A stretch of DNA of 64,000 bases from Oceanobacillus sojae (GTDB taxonomy: Bacteria > Bacillota > Bacilli > Bacillales > Amphibacillaceae), in contig NZ_BJYM01000001.1 of assembly GCF_007991515.1 (NCBI RefSeq), positions 124,001-188,000 of the forward strand. Reading direction: 5' to 3'. Positions 53,023-62,937 of this stretch are shown here, piece by piece (the first letter of the stretch is position 1; each line of letters begins with the position of its first letter). The translations under genes and the position numbers were made by a program. The notes beneath the pieces are model-generated. The model had not been told where the DNA came from. It saw nothing but the letters and a program-made list of their open reading frames with translations, and did not search any database.

Positions 53023-53044
53023 TTAAGTGTTAGGTTCTTTAACA
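53005..53044. promoter_or_regulatory. Paired GlnR/TnrA operators of glnRA
   Basis: Upstream site TGTTAGGTTCTTTAACA (53028-53044) fits TGTNAN7TNACA at every fixed position. A second site TGTCAGATTTAATGTCA (53005-53021, one mismatch) overlaps the -35 and spacer. Their centres are 23 bases apart, about two helical turns, as in the two-operator arrangement of B. subtilis glnRA. Confidence 0.75.
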
Positions 53045-53078
53045 TACAAATCGTGCTTTACTTTCTTTTTCCCGTTGG

Positions 53079-54320
53079 CTAAGAAATTAAACCTTTATTT
53101 TCCAATGTTTTCACAGCTTCGACAATAGCAATTTTCACATGTGTATAGGTTAATCCTCCTTGAACATAGGCTGTATAAGGAGGACGAATTGGTCCGTCTG
53201 CCGATAATTCGATACTTGCTCCTTGAATAAATGTACCTGCAGCCATAATAACCTGATCCTCATAACCCGGCATTTCACTGGGATAGGGTTTTACATATGA
53301 ATTTATTGGTGAATTCTCTTGAATTGCCTGACAGAAAGCAATCATTTCCTCGTCTCTGTTAAATGTAACTGTTTGTATCAGATCTGTTCTTTTTTCCTGA
53401 TATGAAGGGGATGTTTTAAAGCCTGAAAGCTCTAAAAATCGCGCTGTAAATAAAGCCCCTTTTAAAGCCTCTCCTACTGTATGCGGAGCCATGAAGAAGC
53501 CCTGATACATTTCCTGAAGCATACAAAGAGAAGCTCCTGTTTCTTTGCCGAGACCAGGGGCTGTCAGTCTGTTAGCACATAAATGGATGAGGTCTTTGCG
53601 ACCCGCAATATAGCCCCCAGCCCGTACCAGTCCTCCCCCAGGATTTTTAATAAGAGATCCCGCAATTAAATCGGCGCCGACATGCAAGGGCTCCTTTATT
53701 TCTGTAAACTCCCCGTAACAGTTGTCCACAAATACAATAACAGAGGAGTCTATTTCTTTTACGAAAGCAATCATTTCTTTTATTTCATCAATTGTAAAGG
53801 AAGGTCTTGTACCATAACCTTTTGAGCGCTGAATAGCAATTACTTTTGTCTCTTTTGTCCAGCTTCTTTTTATCTCTTCAAAATCAACTTCTCCTGTGTT
53901 TTTTAAAGCAACCTCGCGATAGCCAATTTGAAAATCGGCGAGTGATCCTTCTTCTTTTCCCGGCTTTCCGATTACTTCCTCCAATGTATCGTATGGATGT
54001 CCTGTAATGTAAACCAGCTCGTCCTGCGGGCGCAGTACACCGAATAAAGCGGTTGTAATAGCATGTGTCCCGGAAACTATTTGCGGACGTACAACGGCAT
54101 CTTCTCCGCCAAATACTTCGGCATATACTGCTTCTAATCCTTCTCTGCCCAAATCATCGTATCCATAGCCTGTTGTTCCCTGCAGGTGTGTATCGCTGAT
54201 CCGATGATTCCTGAAGGCCTCCAGGACACGTCTTTGATTTTTCTCTACAATTTCTTGAATATACTGATGACCTTCCAAACAATCTTTTTCTGCTTCTATA
54301 ACTAGTGATTCTGCATGCAT
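53079..54320 (-). CDS. ynbB: PLP-dependent methionine gamma-lyase family protein YnbB
   Basis: Fold-type I PLP enzyme of the cystathionine beta-lyase-like group once linked to aluminium resistance; true substrate unknown. 413 residues with TTGYGYDDLGREGLE (about 49-63), VSGTHAITTALFG (about 83-95), FVDNCYGEF (PLP Asp, about 187-195) and the PLP lysine in GSLIKNPGGGL (about 212-222). Starts four bases after the hflX stop with GGAGAAG upstream, so co-transcribed with hflX, and upstream of glnRA as in B. subtilis. Confidence 0.92.
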   Translation of the reverse strand: MHAESLVIEAEKDCLEGHQYIQEIVEKNQRRVLEAFRNHRISDTHLQGTTGYGYDDLGREGLEAVYAEVFGGEDAVVRPQIVSGTHAITTALFGVLRPQDELVYITGHPYDTLEEVIGKPGKEEGSLADFQIGYREVALKNTGEVDFEEIKRSWTKETKVIAIQRSKGYGTRPSFTIDEIKEMIAFVKEIDSSVIVFVDNCYGEFTEIKEPLHVGADLIAGSLIKNPGGGLVRAGGYIAGRKDLIHLCANRLTAPGLGKETGASLCMLQEMYQGFFMAPHTVGEALKGALFTARFLELSGFKTSPSYQEKRTDLIQTVTFNRDEEMIAFCQAIQENSPINSYVKPYPSEMPGYEDQVIMAAGTFIQGASIELSADGPIRPPYTAYVQGGLTYTHVKIAIVEAVKTLENKGLIS

Positions 54321-54324
54321 TTAT

Positions 54325-55566
54325 TTACTTCTCCTCTACAAAACGGTGAAATGGATGATCTTTTCTGACATAACCCTGAACATGAAATTGATTTGTTTCT
54401 TCCAGCAGCTCTTTTTTAACTACTAACGCAGCAGATTGCAGCTGATATATTAAATCTCCTTCACTCGAATCTAATACAATGTCAAATAAATCCCATTCTT
54501 CCTTTAATACCTCTTCTATTTTTGCTAATAATGTTTGTAAATCTTCTTCTTTCAATGCACTGATTTGAATATTAGGGAATTGATTAGCAAAAAAGAAATC
54601 TGCTTTCAGCTGGTCCTTTTTATTATAAACAGTCAATACAGGGATATGGCCGGCATCTAATTCAGTTAAAAGTTTACGGACTGTTTCCTGCTGCTGTGAT
54701 AAATCAGGATCAGAAATATCCACTATATGCAATAGAAAGTCTGCTTCCCTCACTTCCTCCAGAGTTGATTTAAACGCTGCAATAAGTGCAGTAGGGAGAT
54801 CTTGAATAAAGCCTACCGTGTCCGTGATTAAACTTTTCAATCCGCTGGGCAATTGAATGCGACGGGTAAGTGGATCCAAAGTCGCAAATAATTGATCTTC
54901 TTCTAACGACTGGCTATTTGTCAAACGATTAAAAATAGTCGATTTTCCGGCATTTGTATAACCCACAATGGCAATTTGAAAGACATCGTTTGCTCTCCTC
55001 CGCTTTCTATACTGATCGCGCTGCTTCACTACTAATTGAAAACGACGTTTTATATCATAGATTCTTCTTTCAATATGCCGGCGGTCTGTTTCTAATTTTG
55101 TTTCTCCCGGACCTCTTGTCCCGATTCCACCGCCCAGTCTTGATAAATTTGCCCCTTGTCCATGCAAACGGGGAAGCAGATACTCCAATTGAGCCAATTC
55201 TACTTGGAGCTTCCCTTCCTTTGTTTGTGCACGCATTGCAAAAATATCCAATATTAATTGACTCCGGTCAAGAACACGAACATCCAGTACATCTGCTAAA
55301 TTGCGGACTTGACCAGCCGATAACTCATTATTAGCTACAACTAAATCAATTTCCTCCGTCTCTACAATCCGGGCAACCTCTTGAAGCTTCCCCTCACCGA
55401 TATAAGTGGCTGGATGGACACGGTCCCGATTTTGCGTAATCACATGCTGTACCCGACCCCCGGCAGTTTTACACAAAGAGATCAATTCATCTAAAGAAGA
55501 TTGAAATTGACGTTCTGGTTTTTGGGATTGGTTAACCGAAATTACTAATACATTTTCTAATGTCAT
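54325..55566 (-). CDS. hflX: GTPase HflX
   Basis: Ribosome-associated GTPase that splits or rescues stalled ribosomes under stress. 413 residues: N-terminal HflX domain with the glycine-rich loop LPRLHGQGANLSRLGGGIGTRGPGE region (about 133-155), a coiled linker (RRIYDIKRRFQ), and a G domain with G1 GYTNAGKST (about 203-211), G3 DTVGF (about 248-252) and G4 NKKD (about 316). It leads a two-gene unit with ynbB. Confidence 0.95.
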   Translation of the reverse strand: MTLENVLVISVNQSQKPERQFQSSLDELISLCKTAGGRVQHVITQNRDRVHPATYIGEGKLQEVARIVETEEIDLVVANNELSAGQVRNLADVLDVRVLDRSQLILDIFAMRAQTKEGKLQVELAQLEYLLPRLHGQGANLSRLGGGIGTRGPGETKLETDRRHIERRIYDIKRRFQLVVKQRDQYRKRRRANDVFQIAIVGYTNAGKSTIFNRLTNSQSLEEDQLFATLDPLTRRIQLPSGLKSLITDTVGFIQDLPTALIAAFKSTLEEVREADFLLHIVDISDPDLSQQQETVRKLLTELDAGHIPVLTVYNKKDQLKADFFFANQFPNIQISALKEEDLQTLLAKIEEVLKEEWDLFDIVLDSSEGDLIYQLQSAALVVKKELLEETNQFHVQGYVRKDHPFHRFVEEK

Positions 55567-55655
55567 AGCCTACCTCTTTCTTATAGCTTTGGTACATAAT
55601 TTTTTTGCTTTCCTGATGCGAAAAAAATGCCCTATATATATCATACCCACTATTT

Positions 55656-56567
55656 CTATTCTAGCAACAAATCCTGCTCTGTTAAAATAATTAAATCCCT
55701 GGATACAATCTGTTCTGAGGTCAGTAATCGAACTGCCTGCATACGTATTGCTTTTTCAATTACGTTTCTTACATATCTTGCGTTAGAAAAATTAATTGTA
55801 TCCTCCCGGAGTTTTCTTGTTAAATGATTGCGAAGCTTCCATTCTGCCGGCTTAGATAGTTGATATTGTCTTTCCGTAAGCATTCGGCTACCAATATTTA
55901 ATAATTCATCAACAGAGTAATCATCGAAATCTAAAATAAATGGAAATCTGGATTCAAGACCAGGATTCATTGTAAGGAAACGATCCATTTCCCGGGGATA
56001 ACCTGCAAGAATCAATACTATATCCTCTCTTGAGTCTTCCATATGTTTTACCAGCAGGTCAATTGCCTCTTTGCCAAAATCCTTTTCCCCGCCTCGTGAT
56101 AAGGAATATGCTTCATCAATAAATAAAACACCGCCCATCGCCTTCTGTATGACGGCTCTTGTTTTTTGTGCTGTCTGCCCAATGTATTCCCCTACTAAAT
56201 CCGCACGTTCTGCCTCGATAAAATGGCCCTTGGAGAGAATATTTATATTATGATAGAGCTTTGCTAATTTTCGGGCAACCGTTGTCTTTCCTGTTCCAGG
56301 ATTCCCTTTAAACAGCATATGAAGAACCTGTTTTGAACTTTTTAAACCTTGCTCCTTCCTCTTTTCATTTATAAGAATATTTGCGTAGATTTCTTTAATA
56401 GACGTTTTTAAATCATCTAAGCCGACAAAAGATGCAAATTCTTTATCTATTATTTCAAGTGGCGAATGTTTTTGCTTTTTTACACGGACCTCTCTGCCGG
56501 GCTGCTGTGTATTCTCGTGTAAAATGATATTAATACGGCCATTTTTATAACCTTCCGCTTGTGCCAA
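55656..56567 (-). CDS. spoVK: Stage V sporulation protein K (AAA+ ATPase)
   Basis: CbbX-like AAA+ ATPase required for spore maturation, expressed in the mother cell in B. subtilis. 303 residues with Walker A GNPGTGKTT (about 88-96), Walker B VLFIDEAYSL, sensor ILAGYPREMDRF and the arginine-finger region PGLESRFPF. The start appears to be a TTG at 56567 (GGGGTGA about eight bases upstream); the N-terminus YKNGRINIILHEN then aligns with B. subtilis SpoVK. Single gene between gltB and hflX. Confidence 0.94.
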   Translation of the reverse strand: MAQAEGYKNGRINIILHENTQQPGREVRVKKQKHSPLEIIDKEFASFVGLDDLKTSIKEIYANILINEKRKEQGLKSSKQVLHMLFKGNPGTGKTTVARKLAKLYHNINILSKGHFIEAERADLVGEYIGQTAQKTRAVIQKAMGGVLFIDEAYSLSRGGEKDFGKEAIDLLVKHMEDSREDIVLILAGYPREMDRFLTMNPGLESRFPFILDFDDYSVDELLNIGSRMLTERQYQLSKPAEWKLRNHLTRKLREDTINFSNARYVRNVIEKAIRMQAVRLLTSEQIVSRDLIILTEQDLLLE

Positions 56568-56694
56568 TTCTTCATCACCCCTTATTCATTAACAATATAC
56601 GCAGATAACTGAAAAGGGGTGACAAATGCCTATAGATTCGTAATAGCTTATGTTTTAAGAAATCATTTAATATTATATGTAAAGCTCTGAGTAT

Positions 56695-56736
56695 ATAAAA
56701 ACCCGAAGACGCCAGAGAACGAATTCGGGTTTTTAT
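56695..56736 (-). terminator. Terminator of gltA-gltB
   Basis: 13-bp stem ATAAAAACCCGAA / TTCGGGTTTTTAT, 18 bases past the gltB stop, with T-run. Confidence 0.85.
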
Positions 56737-56753
56737 AAAGCTATTCTGCTTTC

Positions 56754-58250
56754 TTACATATTCGCAACAGTTGGTAAGGAAGTAGCTCCCATTAGATATT
56801 CATCAACCTGATAAGCTACCTCTCTCCCCTCATTAATCGCCCAGACAATTAAGCTCTGACCGCGGCGCGCATCTCCTGCTGCAAACACATTATCTTCTGT
56901 TGTTAAAAACTTTCCGTATGCTGCAAGCACACGATTTCTCATTGTTTTCACCCCAAAAGCATCTAAAACGGGCTCTTCAGCACCTTCAAATCCAATAGCA
57001 ATTAAAACAAGCTGTGCCGGCCAGATTTTTTCTGTTCCGGGTATTTCCTCGAAAAAGAAGACGCCATTTTCATCCTGTCTTTTCTCCATTTGAATGGTAT
57101 GCAGCTCTTTCAGATTTCCTTTTTCATCTGTTACAAACCTCTGCGTCTGAATAGAGTATTCACGGATATCCCTGCCGAACTTTTCTTTCGCTTCTTTGTG
57201 CGCATATTCTAAACTGAATACCTGCGGATAAGCCGGCCATTGATTTTTTTCAGCCCGTTTAATTGGGAGCTGTGGGTGCTTGCCGAATTGTACAATACTT
57301 TTAGCACCTTGACGAATTGCCGTTGCAATGCAATCTGCACCAGTATCTCCACCGCCAATAACAATAACATCTTTTCCATCAGCGTTTAATTCATCTTCCA
57401 ATTCAATATTATTATCAAGGAGTTTCTCCGTTGAGCGGGTCAGATAATCCATTGCAAAGCGTACTCCTTTTCCATCTCTGCCTTCTAAAGGCAGATCACG
57501 ATGCTTCTGGGCACCGGTACAGAGAATAACAGAATCAAAGTTTGCTTTGATTTTTCCTGCTGAAATATCCTTGCCTACCTCTGTATTTAAAACAAAGTGA
57601 ATGCCTTCCTGACGAAGTAGCTGAATACGTCGTTCAACAACGCTTTTTTCCAGCTTCATATTAGGAATTCCATATGTTAATAATCCGCCGGCACGATCAG
57701 CGCGTTCATAAATCGTCACTTCATGACCTGCTTGATTCAGTTGATCCGCTGCTGCTAATCCAGCTGGACCCGACCCAATAATAGCAACTTTTTTTCCGGT
57801 ACGTACATCAGGAATTCTCGGCTCAATCCAGCCTTCTTCAAAGCCTTTATCAATAATTTTCTGCTCAATATTTTTAATTGTTACGGCAGGATCATGAATC
57901 GCTACTGTACAGGAACCTTCACATGGTGCCGGACAGACTCTGCCGGTGAATTCAGGGAAATTATTTGTTTTCATCAACCTGTCTAATGCTTCTCTCCATC
58001 TGCCTTTGTATACAAGATCATTCCATTCCGGGATCAGGTTATAGACAGGACAACCAGATGTTGCTCCTTCTATTTCCATACCAATATGACAAAAGGGAAT
58101 ACTGCAATCCATGCAGCGTGCCCCTTGTTCTCTTGCTGAATTGTCAGAAAAAGAGCCAGCGTATTCTTTCCAGTCTTTCATCCGTTCCAGCGGTTCACGC
58201 TCACTTGCAGTTTTTCTTTTAATTTCCATAAACCCTGTTGCTTTACCCAT
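56754..58250 (-). CDS. gltB: Glutamate synthase small (beta) subunit
   Basis: NADPH-oxidising subunit of GOGAT (often called GltD outside Bacillus). 498 residues: N-terminal iron-sulfur region with ARCMDCSIPFCH (about 44-55) and GRVCPAPCEGSC (about 104-115), FAD fold IIGSGPAGLAAADQL (about 157-171) and NADPH fold VIGGGDTGADCIA (about 297-309). It overlaps the end of gltA by 8 bases. Electrons pass from NADPH through FAD and the iron-sulfur clusters to GltA. Confidence 0.96.
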   Translation of the reverse strand: MGKATGFMEIKRKTASEREPLERMKDWKEYAGSFSDNSAREQGARCMDCSIPFCHIGMEIEGATSGCPVYNLIPEWNDLVYKGRWREALDRLMKTNNFPEFTGRVCPAPCEGSCTVAIHDPAVTIKNIEQKIIDKGFEEGWIEPRIPDVRTGKKVAIIGSGPAGLAAADQLNQAGHEVTIYERADRAGGLLTYGIPNMKLEKSVVERRIQLLRQEGIHFVLNTEVGKDISAGKIKANFDSVILCTGAQKHRDLPLEGRDGKGVRFAMDYLTRSTEKLLDNNIELEDELNADGKDVIVIGGGDTGADCIATAIRQGAKSIVQFGKHPQLPIKRAEKNQWPAYPQVFSLEYAHKEAKEKFGRDIREYSIQTQRFVTDEKGNLKELHTIQMEKRQDENGVFFFEEIPGTEKIWPAQLVLIAIGFEGAEEPVLDAFGVKTMRNRVLAAYGKFLTTEDNVFAAGDARRGQSLIVWAINEGREVAYQVDEYLMGATSLPTVANM

Positions 58251-61200
58251 TTACTCTGGCTCCTTTCTCATTCCTGATGATAGATTCTTTATCTAAGTTC
58301 ACAGTCATTTTTTGATTTTTCTTTGCCATAAATGCTTCATAACGAGCTTCTTCTAAGCTTAAGCCTTGCTCTTTAAACCATTCAATCTGCTGAAGCATTA
58401 ATTTATAATCTGTTGGAATAACTTTTATAAATTTCTTTACTTCTTCCTGCCAGTTCTTTAAGATAAATGCTGCTTTTTCACTGTCCGTGTAATCCAAGTG
58501 ATTAATAATTAAATCCTTCACTTCCTCCTGTTCCTTTAGATCAGTTATTTCTTCAAACTGGATCATTGCCGTATTTGTCAAGGACTTAAATGCAGAAATA
58601 TCGTCTGGTCTTATATAAGAGATACCACCCGACATTCCAGCAGCGAAGTTTTTGCCGACGTTTCCAAGGATAACAACCCGACCGCCTGTCATATATTCAC
58701 AGCCATGATCACCAACACCTTCTACAACTATTTTTGCGCCACTGTTTCTGACTGCAAAACGCTCGCCCGCATAGCCTTGGATATATGCCTCTCCACCTGT
58801 TGCACCATAGAATGACACATTTCCTGCAATAACATTATGACTTGGATTAATCGTTGAATCCTTTGGAGCACGAACAATCACTTTACCACCGGAAAGCCCT
58901 TTACCAACATAATCATTGGCGTCACCAGTAACTGTCATTGTCATACCTGATGGGATAAAAGCACCGAAGCTCTGGCCGGCAGATCCTGTGAAATGTAAAT
59001 TAATTGTATCCTCCGGCAGGCCTTGTTCCCCGTATTTCGCAGTAAGCTCACTGCCGACAATTGTACCGGTAACACGGTCTGTATTTCTAATCGGAAAGCT
59101 TGCTTGCATTGCTTCCCCTGTCTCTAATGCGTCTTGAACGACAGGCAAAATTTCTTTTAAATCTAAGGATTGGTCTAACTGATGATCTTGCCCGGCTGTA
59201 TTTCTTTTCGTGCCTTCCGGCTGATAGACCAAGGTTGATAAATCAAGATATTTCGCTTTCCAATGTGTATCCGCACGATGGGATCTTTCCAAATATTCGG
59301 TATGGCCAATCATCTCATCCATTGTCCGGAAGCCAAGCTCTGCCATAATTTCACGAACTTCTTCAGCGACAAATTGCATATAATTCACAACATGATCTGG
59401 ATCTCCGGTAAATTTTTTACGAAGCTCCGGATTTTGTGTTGCGACACCAACTGGACAGGTATCCTTATGACAGACACGCATCATCACACAGCCGACAACA
59501 ACTAGTGGTGCTGTAGCAAATCCGAATTCTTCCGCTCCAAGCAATGCTGCAGTTACAACGTCTTTTCCAGTTAACAGCTTACCGTCCGTTTCTAAAATAA
59601 CCCGATCTCTAAGACCATTTAACATTAATGTCTGATGTGCTTCTGCTAATCCTAATTCCCATGGAAGACCAGTATGCTTAATACTTGTTTTGGGTGATGC
59701 TCCTGTTCCGCCATCATAACCGACAACAGAAATAACATCGGCATTTCCTTTAGCTACCCCTGCAGCAATCGTCCCAACGCCTGATTTTGCTACCAGCTTA
59801 ACACTTACTCTGGCTTTTCGGTTAGCATTTTTCAAATCATGAATCAACTGCGCCAAATCTTCAATAGAATAAATATCATGATGCGGCGGAGGAGAAATTA
59901 AATCAACGCCCGGTGTTGATCTCCGTACATCAGCAACCCATGGATAAACCTTTTCGGCCGGCAACTGACCGCCTTCACCAGGTTTTGCTCCCTGCGCTAC
60001 TTTTATTTGCAGCTCTTTTGCATTTACTAAATAGTTGCTTGTCACTCCAAAACGGCCGGATGCTACCTGTTTAATTGCACTGGAACGCAAATCACCGTTG
60101 GCATCAGGAGTAAATCGAGATTTGTCCTCCCCGCCTTCTCCGCTGTTACTTTTACCGCCGAGACGATTCATCGCAATCGCCAATGTTTCGTGCGCCTCTT
60201 TACTAATAGAACCAAATGACATCGCACCTGTTTTAAAGCGTTTGACAATAGATTCAACCGATTCTACTTCTTCAATGGATATAGGTTCTGTTTTCTTGAA
60301 ATCAAATAGATTTCGCAAAAAGCCGATACGTTCTTCATTCGATTCTTTAGAAAATTGCTTGAACAGCTTATAATCGCCTCGTCGGCAAGACCATTGTAAT
60401 TTATAAATTGTAGAGGGGTTAAATGCATGATGTTCACCAGTTTTGCGCCACTGAAAATCACTTCCTGAATCAAGCAGCTGACTAATTGCTTCCTGATATC
60501 CTTCATGGTGACGTTTTTCTGTTTCCAGCTGTATCACATCAAGTCCAATTCCATCAATTTGTGAAGCCGTCCCGGTAAAATGTTCTTCTATAACCTGTTT
60601 ACTGATCCCGACAGCTTCAAAAATTTGTGCACCACGATAACTCTGCACAGTCGAAATCCCAATTTTGGACATTACTTTGATAATACCTTCCGTAGCAACT
60701 GCAATATATCTTGCCTGAGCTTCTTTTGGATTTAAAGCCAATTGGCCAGATTCGAAAGCCTGCTGGTATGTCTGATAAACCAGATATGGGTAAATCGCAT
60801 CCACGCCGTAGCCAAGCATTGCTGCAAAATGGTGTACCTCACGCGCTTCACCTGACTGGATAATGATACTTGCTTTCGTACGGATACCTTCACGGATTAG
60901 ATATTGATGCAGCCCGCTTACCGCCAGTAATGCGGGTATTGCTTTTCGCTCTTGATCCATTTCTGTATCACGCAGCACAAGAATATTTTTCCCATTCAGA
61001 ATAGCAGTTCTTGCTTGTTCAAATACTTGATTTAACGCCGCTTCCATATTATCCGTAAACAAAGTATCAATAATTGCTGTCTGTAAACCATTGATTTCAT
61101 TATTTACTATCTTTCTCATTTGTACATTTGATAAAATAGGTGAATCTAATCGTATCCGTTTTTTCTTTTCTGTTTCCGGATGAAGAATATCTCCTTCACT

Positions 61201-62817
61201 TCCGAGCCACGTCAGCATTGAGGTCACTAATTGTTCGCGATAAGCATCAATTGGAGGATTCGTTACCTGGGCAAAGAGCTGTTTAAAATAATTAAATAAA
61301 CTTTGCGGACGCTCCGATAAAACAGCTAATGGAGCATCATTTCCCATGGCTCCGATTGGATCTTTTTCATCCTGCACCAACGGAATTAAATACTTTTCAA
61401 TATCCTCCAGAGTATAACCGAATGCTTTCTGTTTATGGAACAATTGCGGGTCCATTTCTCTGCTTTCGTCAACCTCTGGGTCCAGTGTTATAGTTTGCTC
61501 CTCCACCCAGTTCTGATAAGGGTGTTCATTTGTAATGGCCGATTTTATTTCTTCATCAGAAATAATTCTTCCCTGCTCGATATCTACTAATAACATTTTC
61601 CCCGGACTCAACCGTTCTTTTAATAAAACATTACTCTCTTCTACATCAATCACACCAACTTCGGAGGAATAAATAATATAATCATCTTTTGTTACATAAT
61701 ACCTTGCCGGCCGCAAACCATTTCTGTCTAAAATAGCCCCAATTTGCTTTCCATTCGTAAAAGTGATGGATGTCGGTCCGTCCCAGGGCTCCATCATTAG
61801 GCTGTGATACTGGTAAAAAGCACGTCTTTTCTGTCTCATATGTTCATTTTTATCCCAAGGCTCAGGTATAAGCATCATCGCTGCATGCGCAGGCTCTCTT
61901 CCTGCCAAAGTTAAAAATTCCAGCGCATTATCCAGTGTTGCTGAATCACTGCCGTCACTCCGGATAATTGGCAACAGTTTTTCTAAATCATTACCAAATG
62001 CGTCAGAAACAAATTGTTTTTCTCTTGCTCTCATCCAATTCACATTTCCACGTAATGTGTTAATTTCGCCATTATGGATTAAATAACGGTTCGGGTGCGC
62101 CCTTTCCCATGATGGAAATGTATTTGTACTGAACCGGGAGTGTACGAGTGAGAAAGCGGAAATAAAATCTGCTTCCTGTAATTCTAAATAAAATCCATTT
62201 ACCTGCTCTGGAGTCAGCAGGCCTTTATATACAATTGTTCTGCTGGAAAGGCTGGGAACATAAAAACGAATATTTCTTTCTTCTGCCCAATGCTCTGCTT
62301 GCTTACGGATAACATATAACTTTCTCTCAAAATCCATTTCATCGGCAGTTGCATTTGCTTGAATAAATACTTGTTTAATTTCCGGAAGTGTTTCAACTGC
62401 CCCCTTTCCAATACAAGACGAGTTAACGGGTACGCTTCTCCAGCCAATTAACTGCTGCCCTTCTTGAGTAATTAAAGCATTTACTTTTTCCATTACTTCA
62501 AGCTGTTCCTGCTCGCTTTGAGAAAGAAAGACCATGCCAACCGCATATTCTCCAGCTGGTGGAAGCTTAAAGTCCCGACATACTCTTCTGAAATATTGAT
62601 CAGGAATCTGTACCATTAATCCAGAACCATCACCAGTCATTGGATCGCTGCCCTGTCCGCCACGATGCTCCAGCTTACAAAGCATACTCAATCCTTTTGT
62701 AACAATGTCATGAGTCTGTTTTCCTTTTATATGTGCATATAAGCCAATTCCACAGGCATCGTGTTCAAAATCCGGTTGATATAGCCCCTGCGCTTTTGGC
62801 AAATTATGAAATACCAT
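58243..62817 (-). CDS. gltA: Glutamate synthase large (alpha) subunit
   Basis: Makes two glutamates from glutamine and 2-oxoglutarate. 1524 residues from the ATG at 62817, eight bases after GGAGG; the ATG 15 bases earlier overlaps the site. A propeptide precedes Cys22 (HDACGIG), the N-terminal nucleophile of the class II glutaminase domain (to about 420). A central domain follows, then the FMN domain with the 3Fe-4S cysteines CVMMRVCHKDTCPVG (about 1126-1140), and the GXGXG beta-helix (from about 1260). Divergent from its activator gltC. Confidence 0.97.
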   Translation of the reverse strand: MVFHNLPKAQGLYQPDFEHDACGIGLYAHIKGKQTHDIVTKGLSMLCKLEHRGGQGSDPMTGDGSGLMVQIPDQYFRRVCRDFKLPPAGEYAVGMVFLSQSEQEQLEVMEKVNALITQEGQQLIGWRSVPVNSSCIGKGAVETLPEIKQVFIQANATADEMDFERKLYVIRKQAEHWAEERNIRFYVPSLSSRTIVYKGLLTPEQVNGFYLELQEADFISAFSLVHSRFSTNTFPSWERAHPNRYLIHNGEINTLRGNVNWMRAREKQFVSDAFGNDLEKLLPIIRSDGSDSATLDNALEFLTLAGREPAHAAMMLIPEPWDKNEHMRQKRRAFYQYHSLMMEPWDGPTSITFTNGKQIGAILDRNGLRPARYYVTKDDYIIYSSEVGVIDVEESNVLLKERLSPGKMLLVDIEQGRIISDEEIKSAITNEHPYQNWVEEQTITLDPEVDESREMDPQLFHKQKAFGYTLEDIEKYLIPLVQDEKDPIGAMGNDAPLAVLSERPQSLFNYFKQLFAQVTNPPIDAYREQLVTSMLTWLGSEGDILHPETEKKKRIRLDSPILSNVQMRKIVNNEINGLQTAIIDTLFTDNMEAALNQVFEQARTAILNGKNILVLRDTEMDQERKAIPALLAVSGLHQYLIREGIRTKASIIIQSGEAREVHHFAAMLGYGVDAIYPYLVYQTYQQAFESGQLALNPKEAQARYIAVATEGIIKVMSKIGISTVQSYRGAQIFEAVGISKQVIEEHFTGTASQIDGIGLDVIQLETEKRHHEGYQEAISQLLDSGSDFQWRKTGEHHAFNPSTIYKLQWSCRRGDYKLFKQFSKESNEERIGFLRNLFDFKKTEPISIEEVESVESIVKRFKTGAMSFGSISKEAHETLAIAMNRLGGKSNSGEGGEDKSRFTPDANGDLRSSAIKQVASGRFGVTSNYLVNAKELQIKVAQGAKPGEGGQLPAEKVYPWVADVRRSTPGVDLISPPPHHDIYSIEDLAQLIHDLKNANRKARVSVKLVAKSGVGTIAAGVAKGNADVISVVGYDGGTGASPKTSIKHTGLPWELGLAEAHQTLMLNGLRDRVILETDGKLLTGKDVVTAALLGAEEFGFATAPLVVVGCVMMRVCHKDTCPVGVATQNPELRKKFTGDPDHVVNYMQFVAEEVREIMAELGFRTMDEMIGHTEYLERSHRADTHWKAKYLDLSTLVYQPEGTKRNTAGQDHQLDQSLDLKEILPVVQDALETGEAMQASFPIRNTDRVTGTIVGSELTAKYGEQGLPEDTINLHFTGSAGQSFGAFIPSGMTMTVTGDANDYVGKGLSGGKVIVRAPKDSTINPSHNVIAGNVSFYGATGGEAYIQGYAGERFAVRNSGAKIVVEGVGDHGCEYMTGGRVVILGNVGKNFAAGMSGGISYIRPDDISAFKSLTNTAMIQFEEITDLKEQEEVKDLIINHLDYTDSEKAAFILKNWQEEVKKFIKVIPTDYKLMLQQIEWFKEQGLSLEEARYEAFMAKKNQKMTVNLDKESIIRNEKGARVNG

Positions 62818-62937
62818 TCTGTGTTCCTCCATTCCGTATACATTAAAAGTGGGTAAGATACATTTTATGTTTTTTTATCTATCCAAACAATATATAATAA
62901 ACATAATATTAATCTAATTTTGATATGAGGTGGAAAT
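62818..62937. promoter_or_regulatory. gltA-gltC divergent control region
   Basis: 120 bases between divergent starts. It contains an interrupted inverted repeat AGATA-N15-TATCT (62856-62880) of LysR-site type, and a perfect TATAAT (62893-62898) oriented for gltC but with a poor -35. No good -35 is seen for gltA, which fits an activator-dependent promoter as in B. subtilis. Confidence 0.5.
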
